Positions 1 through 10,800 of a stretch of DNA of 64,000 nt are shown in pieces. The position numbers and the translations under genes were made by a program. How positions within the stretch are numbered: position 1 is the stretch's first letter; every line of letters starts with the position of its first letter. The DNA lies in contig JAHLKC010000141.1 of the NCBI GenBank assembly GCA_025449115.1, forward strand, positions 1 to 64,000, read 5' to 3'. This stretch comes from Chytridium lagenaria (Eukaryota > Chytridiomycota > Chytridiomycetes > Chytridiales > Chytridiaceae). The notes under the pieces are model-generated. The model saw nothing but the letters and a program-made list of their open reading frames with translations. It had not been told where the DNA came from and did no database searches.

Positions 1-850
1 TACGTTGGTATGCGTTGCCGTGATGTCATGCCTTCTTGCCATTTCCGATACCAAGAGCAATGCCATTCACACCACATTTGTACATATGATACATAAACGT
101 ACACCCTACAGCTCCTATTAATATTGCTGCAATATCGGGCTTCCCCAAGTCCCTGCAGCACTTGATGGAATCACACGTAGAGGCCAACACGTGAATTTAC
201 CAAAAATGAGCGTCGCACCAAATTATAAATCGGTCACCAAAGGTATGTCACCGCATACGTTGGTATGCGTTGCCATGATGTCATGCCTTCTTGCCATTTC
301 CGATACCAAGAGCAATGCCATTCACACCACATTTGTACATATGATACATAAACGTATACCCTACAGCTCCTATTAATATCGCTGCAATATCGGCTTCCCC
401 AAGTCCCTGCAGCACTTGATGGAATCACACGTAGAGGCCAACACGTGAATTTACCAAAAATGAGCGTCGCACCAAAATATAAATCGGTCACCAAAGGTAT
501 GTCACCGCATACGTTGGTATGCGTTGCCATGATGTCATGCCTTCTTGCCATTTCCGATACCAAGAGCAATGCCATTCACACCACATTTGTACATATGATA
601 CATAAACGTATACCCTACAGCTCCTATTAATATCGCTGCAATATCGGGCTTCCCCAAGTCCCTGCAGCACTTGATGGAATCACACCGTAGAGGCCAACAC
701 ATGAATTTACCAAAAATGAGCGTCGCACCAAAATATAAATCGTCACCAAAGGTATGTCACCGCATACGTTGGTATGCGTTGCCGTGATGGCATGCCTTCT
801 TGACATTTCCGATACCAAGAGCATGATACATAAACGTATACCCTACAGCT
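1..850. repeat. 254-bp tandem repeat array, about 3.3 units, cut by window edge
   Basis: The same block recurs with a 254-bp offset (for example the segment at 191-376 again at 445-630 and partly from about 699). Units contain TACGTTGGTATGCGTTGCC-type sequence. The array starts just past the stop codon of the KDZ transposase gene and runs off the left edge. I read it as subterminal sequence of KDZ copy A; that placement is inference because the left terminus is not in view. Short open frames within the units are repeat artefacts. Confidence 0.9.
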
Positions 851-883
851 CCTAGGGTTTTTATTACAAAAAATTCTAAAGTA

Positions 884-3800
884 TCAACGTCGGGATGTGA
901 ATTTCTTTAAAAACGCCTCGCTCCCTTTCTTCTCCAACTCTTTCCACACCATCCTATTTGCCATACAAATATACGTAAAAATTGTCATTATTGCATGCCC
1001 TTCAGTCATGTACGAGACCATCTGTCGTAGAACTCCCATGTTATGGTTGGCTGACTCTGTGTAGCTGGTATTAAGGTCTCCAACCCGCTCGTGCTGTCTG
1101 TAGTGTTTGGCGTGGGATGCAGCAGAGCAACCTTTGTGGGCATTGGAGTGAAAGTCGTCAATAATAAAGCGGCAATTCTTGAAGAACTCGTATTCCCGTA
1201 GCGTACAATAGTCAGCTGCATGGCAGTTGTTATCGCCAACGCATATTGATGGGCATATTTCAAATCTACATTAATTAGATCGTAATATTCGTTGCCTCCC
1301 ACCTTGTAAAGAGAGTTGAGAAAACATCATTAATACTTTCAGATTTGGGAAAGAAATGGAAACCAATATAAAAACGATGACGACATAGAAAGACCATAGC
1401 TCCAGCCGTCATTGATTTCGCTTTCCTTTGCCTGTCATAATACTTTGGGCAAATATCATATTCCTTGGTCCTTTTTTCTGTAACTGAAGGTAGGTTGTCT
1501 GCAGGACCTAAGTTCAAGTATCTTGGACGTCGCCGTATCTCAGGTAAAAAGTAGAATGATCCTGTCTAATAAGAATTAGTTATGACAAGAAACGAATTTG
1601 CCGTAAAAAGTTATGAAGGGCGGCATATCATGGTATGCGTTGGTTTGCGTATACATACGCTTACATTCCTACGTATACTTTGTAGGTTATACATTCAGAA
1701 GTGTAGGTCGCCGCATATTTATTTTGTACATTACCTTTTGCCAATTCTTGTTTACGAGATCTCCATGTTCCGTTGTCAAAACTTCTGCTACAGGGTGACG
1801 GCTATGCTGGTTTTCAACCGAATCCCTCCTTTCCCGTAACCATCGTGCAACGTGGATGAATTGTTTGGGTAAAGAAGTATTGTTGCCCACAACTATAACT
1901 TGAAACAGAATGTTACCAATTGAGGGTACATTCTGGCGAAGATTGTCAACGAGTTTCAGCTTTCGTGGTGTGCTCAGGTCATGCCAGTTTTCGAGCTCGA
2001 GGAGGTAGTGGTATCCCGTGGGCAATATGATCGTAACAACCGACTGTTCACAAAATATCTTTTATCGTGTTAAGACGAAGGAAAACATAAAAACATAATA
2101 ACACAAACCACTTTAAGAAGTGTTCGAAGTGCTTCGCATTCAGCTGCAGTCCAAGTATGTTCCATCAAGATAAATTCCATGAATTTGGGTGCATAATCCC
2201 AATATTCCTCCAAGGATTTTCCCAGCTTTCGTCCAGCATCTTTTATGTCCCTTGTTACGCCTTTGTTAACATTTTTCAATAGTTTGCAAAAATCGCGCCC
2301 TTCCAGTCTGACATCTCGTTTTGGTACAAACTATTTGTATTAGAGCGATAGTTTATTGGAAATCCTCACCTGCTTTGACACCAAGTACTTCACTGAGTCG
2401 TTAGGCGTGCTATGCAAATCGATAAAGGTCGGAGGCATCAGGTTGTTGGTTTTCTTATCTTCTTGATAGCCAATGCTGATACCATCGCAAGCAACCAGAT
2501 CGTAGCCATGCTTTTTACAGAAAGGACATTGAATATCCATACCCTTTGTTAAATCCTGCAGCTTACGATAGGAAAACCAAGCCTTAAAAAAATTAGAGAA
2601 TCCTGACAAAATAGCTAAAACTCGAACGGACAAGCAAACGTTGTACCAACGTATGCAGCAACATTATATGGTACCCCATTACATACGGTTGCATGCCAAT
2701 GTATACCGCGGTATACGTTTACATGTGGCCGTATGCACCGGCATGTGTAGTTTGTTAATGGGATGTGCCTCAAACGTTAATGGGAGGATTACGGAGTTGA
2801 AAGAAAATTTTGAAATAAACTTACAGCAGATATGACCTTACTGGATGGTGGATTATAAAGACACCGTCCGCGCCCAAATTCATTATAATTTGACTTTAAG
2901 TGGTTGCTGTAGGCATGAAAGGAGAAAGTTGTTGTTGTGATAAGCTCGGTTATCTTGTCCAAACAAAAGTGTGTTATTAGATAGAAGTTGTTCTTGTTAT
3001 AGATGCCCTTTGCACTTAAGTCTGGACCAATAAACCTGTTATATCTTCGTGGGCAGCGAGTGCATTTGGCTGTTTCAATAAAACAGCGAACGGCGCCGTA
3101 TTCAGTGTACAGTCGACACCATCGAAATTTCCTCTCCGAATCGCAATCTTGTATCTTCATCCCACAAACGCATTGAGAGTCTTCTTCAAGATAAAAAATG
3201 GAACCAGGGTTTTGAATCGCTTCTTCCCCAGCTCGAAATACTCTCGATGCCCAAAAATCAGCTTCACCTTCTAAAAGTGACGAATGCGGTGGCGGTATCG
3301 GCTGCCAGGAGACGGAACCATCCTTATCATCCTCCTCGGAAGCTATAATTCGGCGGCTAAAGTCTAACGTACTTGGATCTTCTTTTCGTAATATATTGAT
3401 ATGACGACAAGGATTCGTATCGACCTTCCCTCCTTTGCATCGAACGCCTTTGCAATCGAAAGCGACCTTGTTGTTATTGTTGATAAATAAACGAAGGATA
3501 ATCCACGGCGGGCCGGTGCTGATGTCTTTATCAAAGATCGCAAAAAACTTGAATTTTTTATCGAAATGAAGACCAATAAATGGATCAGCATCTAGAATTT
3601 GACAAGAATTAGCTATTATGTAATCGCATATATACAATGGTACAAAATGGTATTAGTAGACATACGGCTCTATTCGCCTTTATGTTTACGTTTACCATTA
3701 CATACGTATATAAGTTTTTATATATATTTTGAAAATAAATCAACATACCCATAGGATATTTTATGTCCTTATAAACAAAAGGGATGACATCCTTATGAAT

Positions 3801-4510
3801 GCAGTGTGAGAGTCTCCGTGTGCAGCTGCATTCAATACGCTCCAACTCTAATCCTTGATTGTAGATTTTTACACAAACAAATTTGGTTTTCTTGACATTA
3901 GTTGACATATTTTGTGACGTGATTACCTGATGTACTTTTGGGATAGAGCTATAATCTTGAAAAATATAAACATCGTTTGGGCGAGGTGCTGATAATGTCT
4001 CTTGGTTAAGAATACTTTCTTTGTATTCAATTAAAACTTTTCGACGGTATTCTGGAGTGCTTGGTGTTCTGTTAGTAGAATGAAGATTGATATATAAACT
4101 TACTCCTTTGAGCCATAACCAATCCGTTCTTCTCCAGATATATCTATATCAGCTGGTATGTCACCAACAAGATTCTCATTCGATTGAACCCTAACATCGC
4201 TGTACGGATCCATCATGTTAAAATCCATGTCTTCTTCTAAAACACCAGCATCACGGCTGTGGTTCGAATGCCCAGACATATGCGCAACGTTCTCTGTGGT
4301 GGCAGCGGAGTTAGAGTCCGATAATTTCCACGATAGCTCCTTTTCTATGTATGCATCTGTAAAGCCGTGATGAGGAAAACTCTTATTAAGAACCACACCT
4401 ATATTCCCTCTTGTGTACACTTGGCCCTTCAATGCTAACCTCTTCTGCATATATTTCTCCCACTTGAATAAAGGCCTATCTCTCAATGCCTTCAAGTTTG
4501 AGGGATACAT
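884..4510 (-). CDS. KDZ-superfamily transposase (copy A), multi-exon
   Basis: Catalytic protein expected to cut and paste the giant element. Proposed exons on the minus strand: 4510-4104, 4068-3749, 3591-2842, 2614-2370, 2330-2109, 2043-1735, 1561-1303, 1265-884; most junctions keep phase, the 1735/1561 one does not. Two Cys/His clusters of the SWIM-like CxC type are visible: CSCTRRLSHCIH in exon 2 and CKGVRCKGGKVDTNPCRH in exon 3. Exon 3 also has a CVCG...CTRCPRRYNRF cluster, and exon 4 has CPFCKKHGYDLVACDGISIG. The KDZ catalytic block follows: CPKYYDRQRKAKSMTAGAMV, then GDNNCHAADY, REYEFFKNCRF, DDFHSNAHKGC and TESANHN. Together these match KDZ transposases. Palindrome-rich sequence sits in its introns. 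The first exon start (ATG 4510) is a choice; no stop or frameshift is obvious apart from the one junction. Confidence 0.82.
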
Positions 4511-5008
4511 GACAGTCGAGAATTCAACGTGGATTTATGACAAATTAACTCCTTGCGATGGATTACTGTCAAAGTTTTCATCAGTCTCCGAAATTTTTTG
4601 ACAAAATTCCAAGCACCGCACACTAGTGTATACTTAAGTACTATCACCAAAAAAATTTCCAATGAAGCCTAAACAAGACATACGTATATATACGTTTACC
4701 AACGTATACCATTTATACGTACGTACATTAACGCATGCCATGACATACCTACCGATAATATTTAAGACTAATAGTATTGAACTTAGGGCAAATATCTAGA
4801 TGCCTCCATTTGATTTTTTTGGCCAAATGTGATTTTAAACACCAACAGTAACAATAATTTTTCCTAAACCATTTTTAACCTCCAGCCCAATGAACAAGTA
4901 TAAAGCGTATGCAAACGTTAACGTACGTATATGTTGACATTAAACGTACCTTACTCGGACCATTACATACCTACGTTTGTATACATATGTTACGCAGTAT
5001 CCAGATAC

Positions 5009-7600
5009 ATCACTAGTAAGGAACGCAATGGTGATAGTTTCAGGTTGCTGGCGCGCTTCGTTGTTGCAATATGCCCTTTTGAATGCGGTTTCGCTATAAA
5101 CTTAACTGAAAAGTTGATTTCAAAGTGATGGCGTCCGCTCCAGACAAAAATACACATTCCAAAAGGATCCACAATTCGACAGCTTTTGAATAGTATATAG
5201 TACGCGCGTCTGGCGCGTCGGCAAGTGGTGTTTGTCAACAGCATCATGCATTTACTACGTTACGCGTTAAATTACATGTGGTGAAGAAGCCAGGTGGACA
5301 ACAAATGAAAACAAGATTGGTGAATATGTTTACTAAGGTAATCACTAGTAAGGAACACAATGGTGATAGTTTCAGGTTGCTGGCGCGCTTCGTTGTTGCA
5401 ATATGCCCTTTTGAATGCGGTTTCGCTATAAACTTAACTGAAAAGTTGATTTCAAAGTGGTGGCGTCCACTCCAGACAAAAATACACATTCCAAAAGGAT
5501 CCACAATTCGACAGCTTTTGAATAGTATCTAGTACGCGCGTCTGGCGCGTCGGCAAGTGGTGGTTGTCAACAGCATCATGCGTTTACTACGTTACGCGTT
5601 AAATTACATGTGGTGAAGAAGCCAGGTGGACAACAAATGAAAACAAGATTGGTGAATATGTTTACTAAGGTAATCATAGTAAGGAACACAATGGTGATAG
5701 TTTCAGGTTGCTGGCGCGCTTCGTTGTTGGCAATATGCCCTTTTGAAAGCGGTTTTGCTATAAACTTAACTGAAAAGTTGATTTCAAAGTGGTGGCGTCC
5801 ACTCCAGACAAAAATACACATTCCAAAAGGATCCACAATTCGACAGCTTTTGAATAGTATATAGTACGCGCGTCTGGCGCGTCGGCAAGTGGTGGTTGTC
5901 AACAGCATCATGCATTTACTACGTTACGCGTTAAATTACATGTGGTGAAGAAGCCAGGTGGACAACAAATGAAAACAAGATTGGTGAATATGTTTACTAA
6001 GGTAATCACTAGTAAGGAACACAATGGTGATAGTTTCAGGTTGCTGGCGCGCTTCGTTGTTGCAATATGCCCTTTTGAATGCGGTTTCGCTATAAACTTA
6101 ACTGAAAAGTTGATTTCAAAGTGGTGGCGTCCACTCCAGACAAAAATACACATTCCAAAAGGATCCACAATTCGACAGCTTTTGAATAGTATATAGTACG
6201 CGCGTCTGGCGCGTCGGCAAGTGGTGGTTGTCAACAGCATCATGCATTTACTACGTTACGCGTTAAATTACATGTGGTGAAGAAGCCAGGTGGACAACAA
6301 ATGAAAACAAGATTGGTGAATATGTTTACTAAGGTAATCACTAGTAAGGAACACAATGGTGATAGTTTCAGGTTGCTGGCGCGCTTCGTTGTTGCAATAT
6401 GCCCTTTTGAATGCGGTTTCGCTATAAACTTAACTGAAAAGTTGATTTCAAAGTGGTGGCGTCCACTCCAGACAAAAAATACACATTCCAAAAGGATCCA
6501 CAATTCGACAGCTTTTGAATAGTATATAGTACGCGCGTCTGGCGCGTCGGCAAGTGGTGGTTGTCAACAGCATCATGCATTTACTACGTTACGCGTTAAA
6601 TTACATGTGGTGAAGAAGCCAGGTGGACAACAAATGAAAACAAGATTGGTGAATATGTTTACTAAGGTAATCACTAGTAAGGAACACAATGGTGATAGTT
6701 TCAGGTTGCTGGCGCGCTTCGTTGTTGCAATATGCCCTTTTGAATGCGGTTTCGCTATAAACTTAACTGAAAAGTTGATTTCAAAGTGGTGGCGTCCACT
6801 CCAGACAAAAATACACATTCCAAAAGGATCCACAATTCGACAGCTTTTGAATAGTATATAGTACGCGCGTCTGGCGCGTCGGCAAGTGGTGGTTGTCAAC
6901 AGCATCATGCATTTACTACGTTACGCGTTAAATTACATGTGGTGAAGAAGCCAGGTGGACAACAAATGAAAACAAGATTGGTGAATATGTTTACTAAGGT
7001 AATCACTAGTAAGGAACACAATGGTGATAGTTTCAGGTTGCTGGCGCGCTTCGTTGTTGCAATATGCCCTTTTGAATGCGGTTTCGCTATAAACTTAACT
7101 GAAAAGTTGATTTCAAAGTGGTGGCGTCCACTCCAGACAAAAATACACATTCCAAAAGGATCCACAATTCGACAGCTTTTGAATAGTATATAGTACGCGC
7201 GTCTGGCGCGTCGGCAAGTGGTGGTTGTCAACAGCATCATGCATTTACTACGTTACGCGTTAAATTACATGTGGTGAAGAAGCCAGGTGGACAACAAATG
7301 AAAACAAGATTGGTGAATATGTTTACTAAGGTAATCACTAGTAAGGAACACAATGGTGATAGTTTCAGGTTGCTGGCGCGCTTCGTTGTTGCAATATGCC
7401 CTTTTGAATGCGGTTTCGCTATAAATTAACTGAAAAGTTGATTTCAAAGTGGTGGCGTCCACTCCAGACAAAAATACACATTCCAAAAGGATCCACAATT
7501 CGACAGCTTTTGAATAGTATATAGTACGCGCGTCTGGCCGTCGGTACGCCGGTTGGGCAAGTGGACGCGTTAAATTACATGTGGAGAAGAAGCCAATAAA
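5009..7600. repeat. 332-bp tandem array, about 7.6 units
   Basis: Units recur at a 332-bp spacing (one at 333), nearly identical through the middle and more diverged at both ends, ending in a deleted partial unit near 7545-7600. Each unit holds a GC-rich tract near TACGCGCGTCTGGCGCGTCG and the sequence TTACTACGTTACGCGTTAAA. Overlapping open frames on both strands (84 and 111 codons) repeat in each unit; I treat them as by-products. The array lies between the transposase start and the 3' end of cargo gene 2. Copy B has only about one diverged unit at the matching place (about 34.13-34.35 kb), so the expansion is specific to copy A. Confidence 0.95.
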
Positions 7601-7822
7601 TTTAAGTGAAAAGTAATGTACACACCTATAATGTAAACAAAATCAGGTTTTCATTAAGATTCTAATCCCGACAGACTTTATCAGCAATATGTATTATACA
7701 TACAAAGCATACACTGCAAATACAAGAGCTTTATAGAAAAAAGGACATCACTATAAAATACAAGCACCAGCTATAGATACAATACCACTACAGCAAATAG
7801 AAAAAAGGAAGGAAAGGTGCAG

Positions 7823-10800
7823 CTAATCGGAACCTGAAATGCCAAGCTTGTTCGCATAGATTTTTGTGACCGATCGTGTCGTTGGATGAAGTGACAACCA
7901 CAGATTCGACAGTCCCTAAAAGATATATATTAGAGCTAATTTACAATAAAGGTAACTTACAGCAAAGATATCTTCCTTGTGATCAGCTTTTGTGAACTTG
8001 AGGTTAACGGCCCTAGCGTATGACAGAAGTTCGTCTTTTGTCGAGGATTTCGTGACAACTAAAGCAAATGTAAGTACGAAGTTATTCAAATTCCATACAT
8101 TCTGGATATACCGCTAAGGTTTTAACCTACTTGCCAGTGCTTTTTGAAGAAAGCTTTGGCTGTTTTGGTTCTACTGCAGAAAAAAATATTAATAATGATC
8201 ATGATTGTACATATCCATCATACCTTCACGCTCCTCCCGATGTTTCCGCTTTCCACTAACCACGGGTGCCTCTTCAGTAAGGGCGGTTTCTTCCGATCAA
8301 TGAGTTTCTTCGGATGCTTGCGGGGACTCTCCTCGGTTTCGGCATGTGGTTCCTCGGCGGATTCTATTGACAATTGCGAAAAAAAAAAAATTGAAAAATT
8401 TATAGATTCGTGAAGGTATACCACAAACATATCTTACCTTCACCCTCGGCTTCAGCCATTCTTCTTGTCGTTACGTGTCTGGTAGAAGAGGAGGGACCAG
8501 CTGACAAATAAGCGTAAGCGTTACAAGTAAGGAAAAGAAAGGTGTTTCATAATATAATGAAGGTTTACCTTGTTGTGGTTCAACCTCTCGTTCTTTCAAA
8601 AAATCGTTAACACTTACAACCTTAATATTATATTAAATGTTCATACCTCTTTTTCTTGCCTTCGACGCGATAGACGCGATAGACACGTTCTTGGCTGCAA
8701 TAAAAAAGGGTTTAGAAAAAAATTACCCTAAGTATACGGCCTTAAGCGGGTATAGACAAAGGTATACGTCTAATTATAACAGTATACCATTGCATACGGC
8801 CGCAAGCCGTAACAAGTGTTAAATGTTAAAGTAGATGATAAAAGAAAATACAATAGAACTTTAAACCTACGCAACGTAACAGGATGTTTTGGCGCCTTTG
8901 GAGACTTGGGCGATTGGGTTGTTGGCGACTTAGCTGCATTCAATTAGCGTAAGCAAAAGAATTGTAAATAAAACATAATAATTTACTTGGTTTTGCGGCG
9001 GGAACAGCCTCCTCTTCCTCCTCGTCTTATATAGAAAAAAAATAATTATTAAAATCAGCATACTGTCGTAGACGGCAGCATATGCAAAATGCGGTTATAA
9101 ACCAAGGTATACGGCTATTTATAGCAGTATACCATCGCATACGGCCGCAAGCCGTAACAAGTGTTAAATGTTAAAAGTAGATGATAAAAGAAAATACAAT
9201 AGAACTTTAAACCTACGCAACGTAACAGGATGTTTTGGCGCCTTTGGAGACTTGGGCGATTGGGTTGTTGGCGACTTAGCTGCATTCAATTAGCGTAAGC
9301 AAAAGAATTGTAAATAATAAATATTGTAAATTAAAAATAATTAAACTTACTCGGTTTTGCGGCCTCTTCCTCCTCCGGTGCTTTAAATAAACATTTTTGT
9401 AAATTCGAAAATGCCGACATAATGCTGAAACTTACCGGGCTTTTTAGTCTTAGACGAGGTAGACGTAGTACCCTTTTCTAAAATTAATGTTAGTCCAACG
9501 TTCAAATACCACATCTATACACAGTTTTTTAAAAAACTTTGAATATATATTCCATAGACTTACCCTTTCCCTTTGATGACGGCGAGGTTATCGAACCTTT
9601 TCCTAACAAAAACCTTGTGAGTGTACTTGGCGATGTATGGTTAACAGCAGCAGTACGTTTTGGAATACCGTGGTATGCCGTGGTATATCTATGTACGGTT
9701 AAACTCACCTTTTCCAGCGGTCGGCAACGGCTCCTCCGTTATCTCCATCTCTTCTTCGACATGAGCCTTCTTACTTTTCGCCACGTCGATGCTCAATTTA
9801 GGCGGAACCTTCGCTGCTAAATATCACACACAGAAGAAATTAGAAATCAACTCCGCATGACATAACGACGCTCAAAATACCTTTAACCGACCGTTCCTGT
9901 TTTGGCTTGACGACCTCTATCTCGTGCTCTATTCTTGTAAGTCCGATAGGATAGTTTACATACCTTTGACGTAGGATACCACGGTCGGTTCATACGGGTC
10001 ATATCACCTATGTTAAAACCGTTGACATATGTTACCAAAGTACTGGTTTGAAACCGGGTTAGGGCGTATACGGCCGTTCCGGCCGTATACACCCTGAATT
10101 GAACCAGCATCAATATGTAAACAAAATCACGGCCATGTACGGCCTTATACGGCCTTACCCAGCTGGTGGTTGTACATGGCCGGACCATGTATGGCCTTAT
10201 CCAGCTGGGTTGGCGCAATATTTGGCGCCACATTTAGCCAACGACATACGTTTACCCTTCAACCACTTTGGATTAAATCATGTGGTATGCACCAGATCTT
10301 GCCAGGTATGGCTGTCTGTCCCCACCGCCCACACAAAGCACAGAATATCCTGACGTGTACGGCCAATTTGTCGCTTGTAAACCATCAATTAAATGGCCGT
10401 GTACGGCCCATTGGTCAGGAAATATGATTATTTGGTACCCCCCCTTTGGCGCCGCAACGGACAGTTAACGTCCAATCAGGCCGTAACCGCACGGGTACGT
10501 CCAAATCAGCCCTAACCGCACGGGTACGTCCAATCAAGGCCGTAACCGCACGGGTACGTCCAATCAAGGCCGTAACCGCACGGGTACGTCCAAATAAGGC
10601 CGTGACCGCACGGGTACGTCCAAATAAGGCCGTAACCGCACGAGTACGTCCAAAGATGGCCAATTATACAAACTGTTTGAATCATTTGCTATCGCAATTG
10701 CTAACTTCTGAAGAATATTTCATAAAATATTAATTGATTAAGGTAGAAGTACTAACATTAACCTTTCACAATGCGTCAGTCCCAAACAGTCGTCTCTGCA

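Noticed and set aside
1..850. Telomere or centromere satellite
   Set aside because: The 254-bp unit is not a telomeric repeat, and it sits directly after the transposase gene; only about three units are visible.
884..4510. hAT, Crypton or Starship captain identity for the giant element
   Set aside because: No BED finger/hAT dimerisation motif and no tyrosine-recombinase R-H-R-Y pattern; CxC clusters with GDN/DDFH blocks point to KDZ.
5278..7240. Repeated 84-codon (plus) and 111-codon (minus) open frames
   Set aside because: They recur exactly with the 332-bp repeat, overlap on opposite strands and show no domain; they follow from the repeat rather than selection on protein.
10472..10655. 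CRISPR-like array of 30-bp repeats
   Set aside because: Units are directly adjacent without unique spacers, and the window is eukaryotic.
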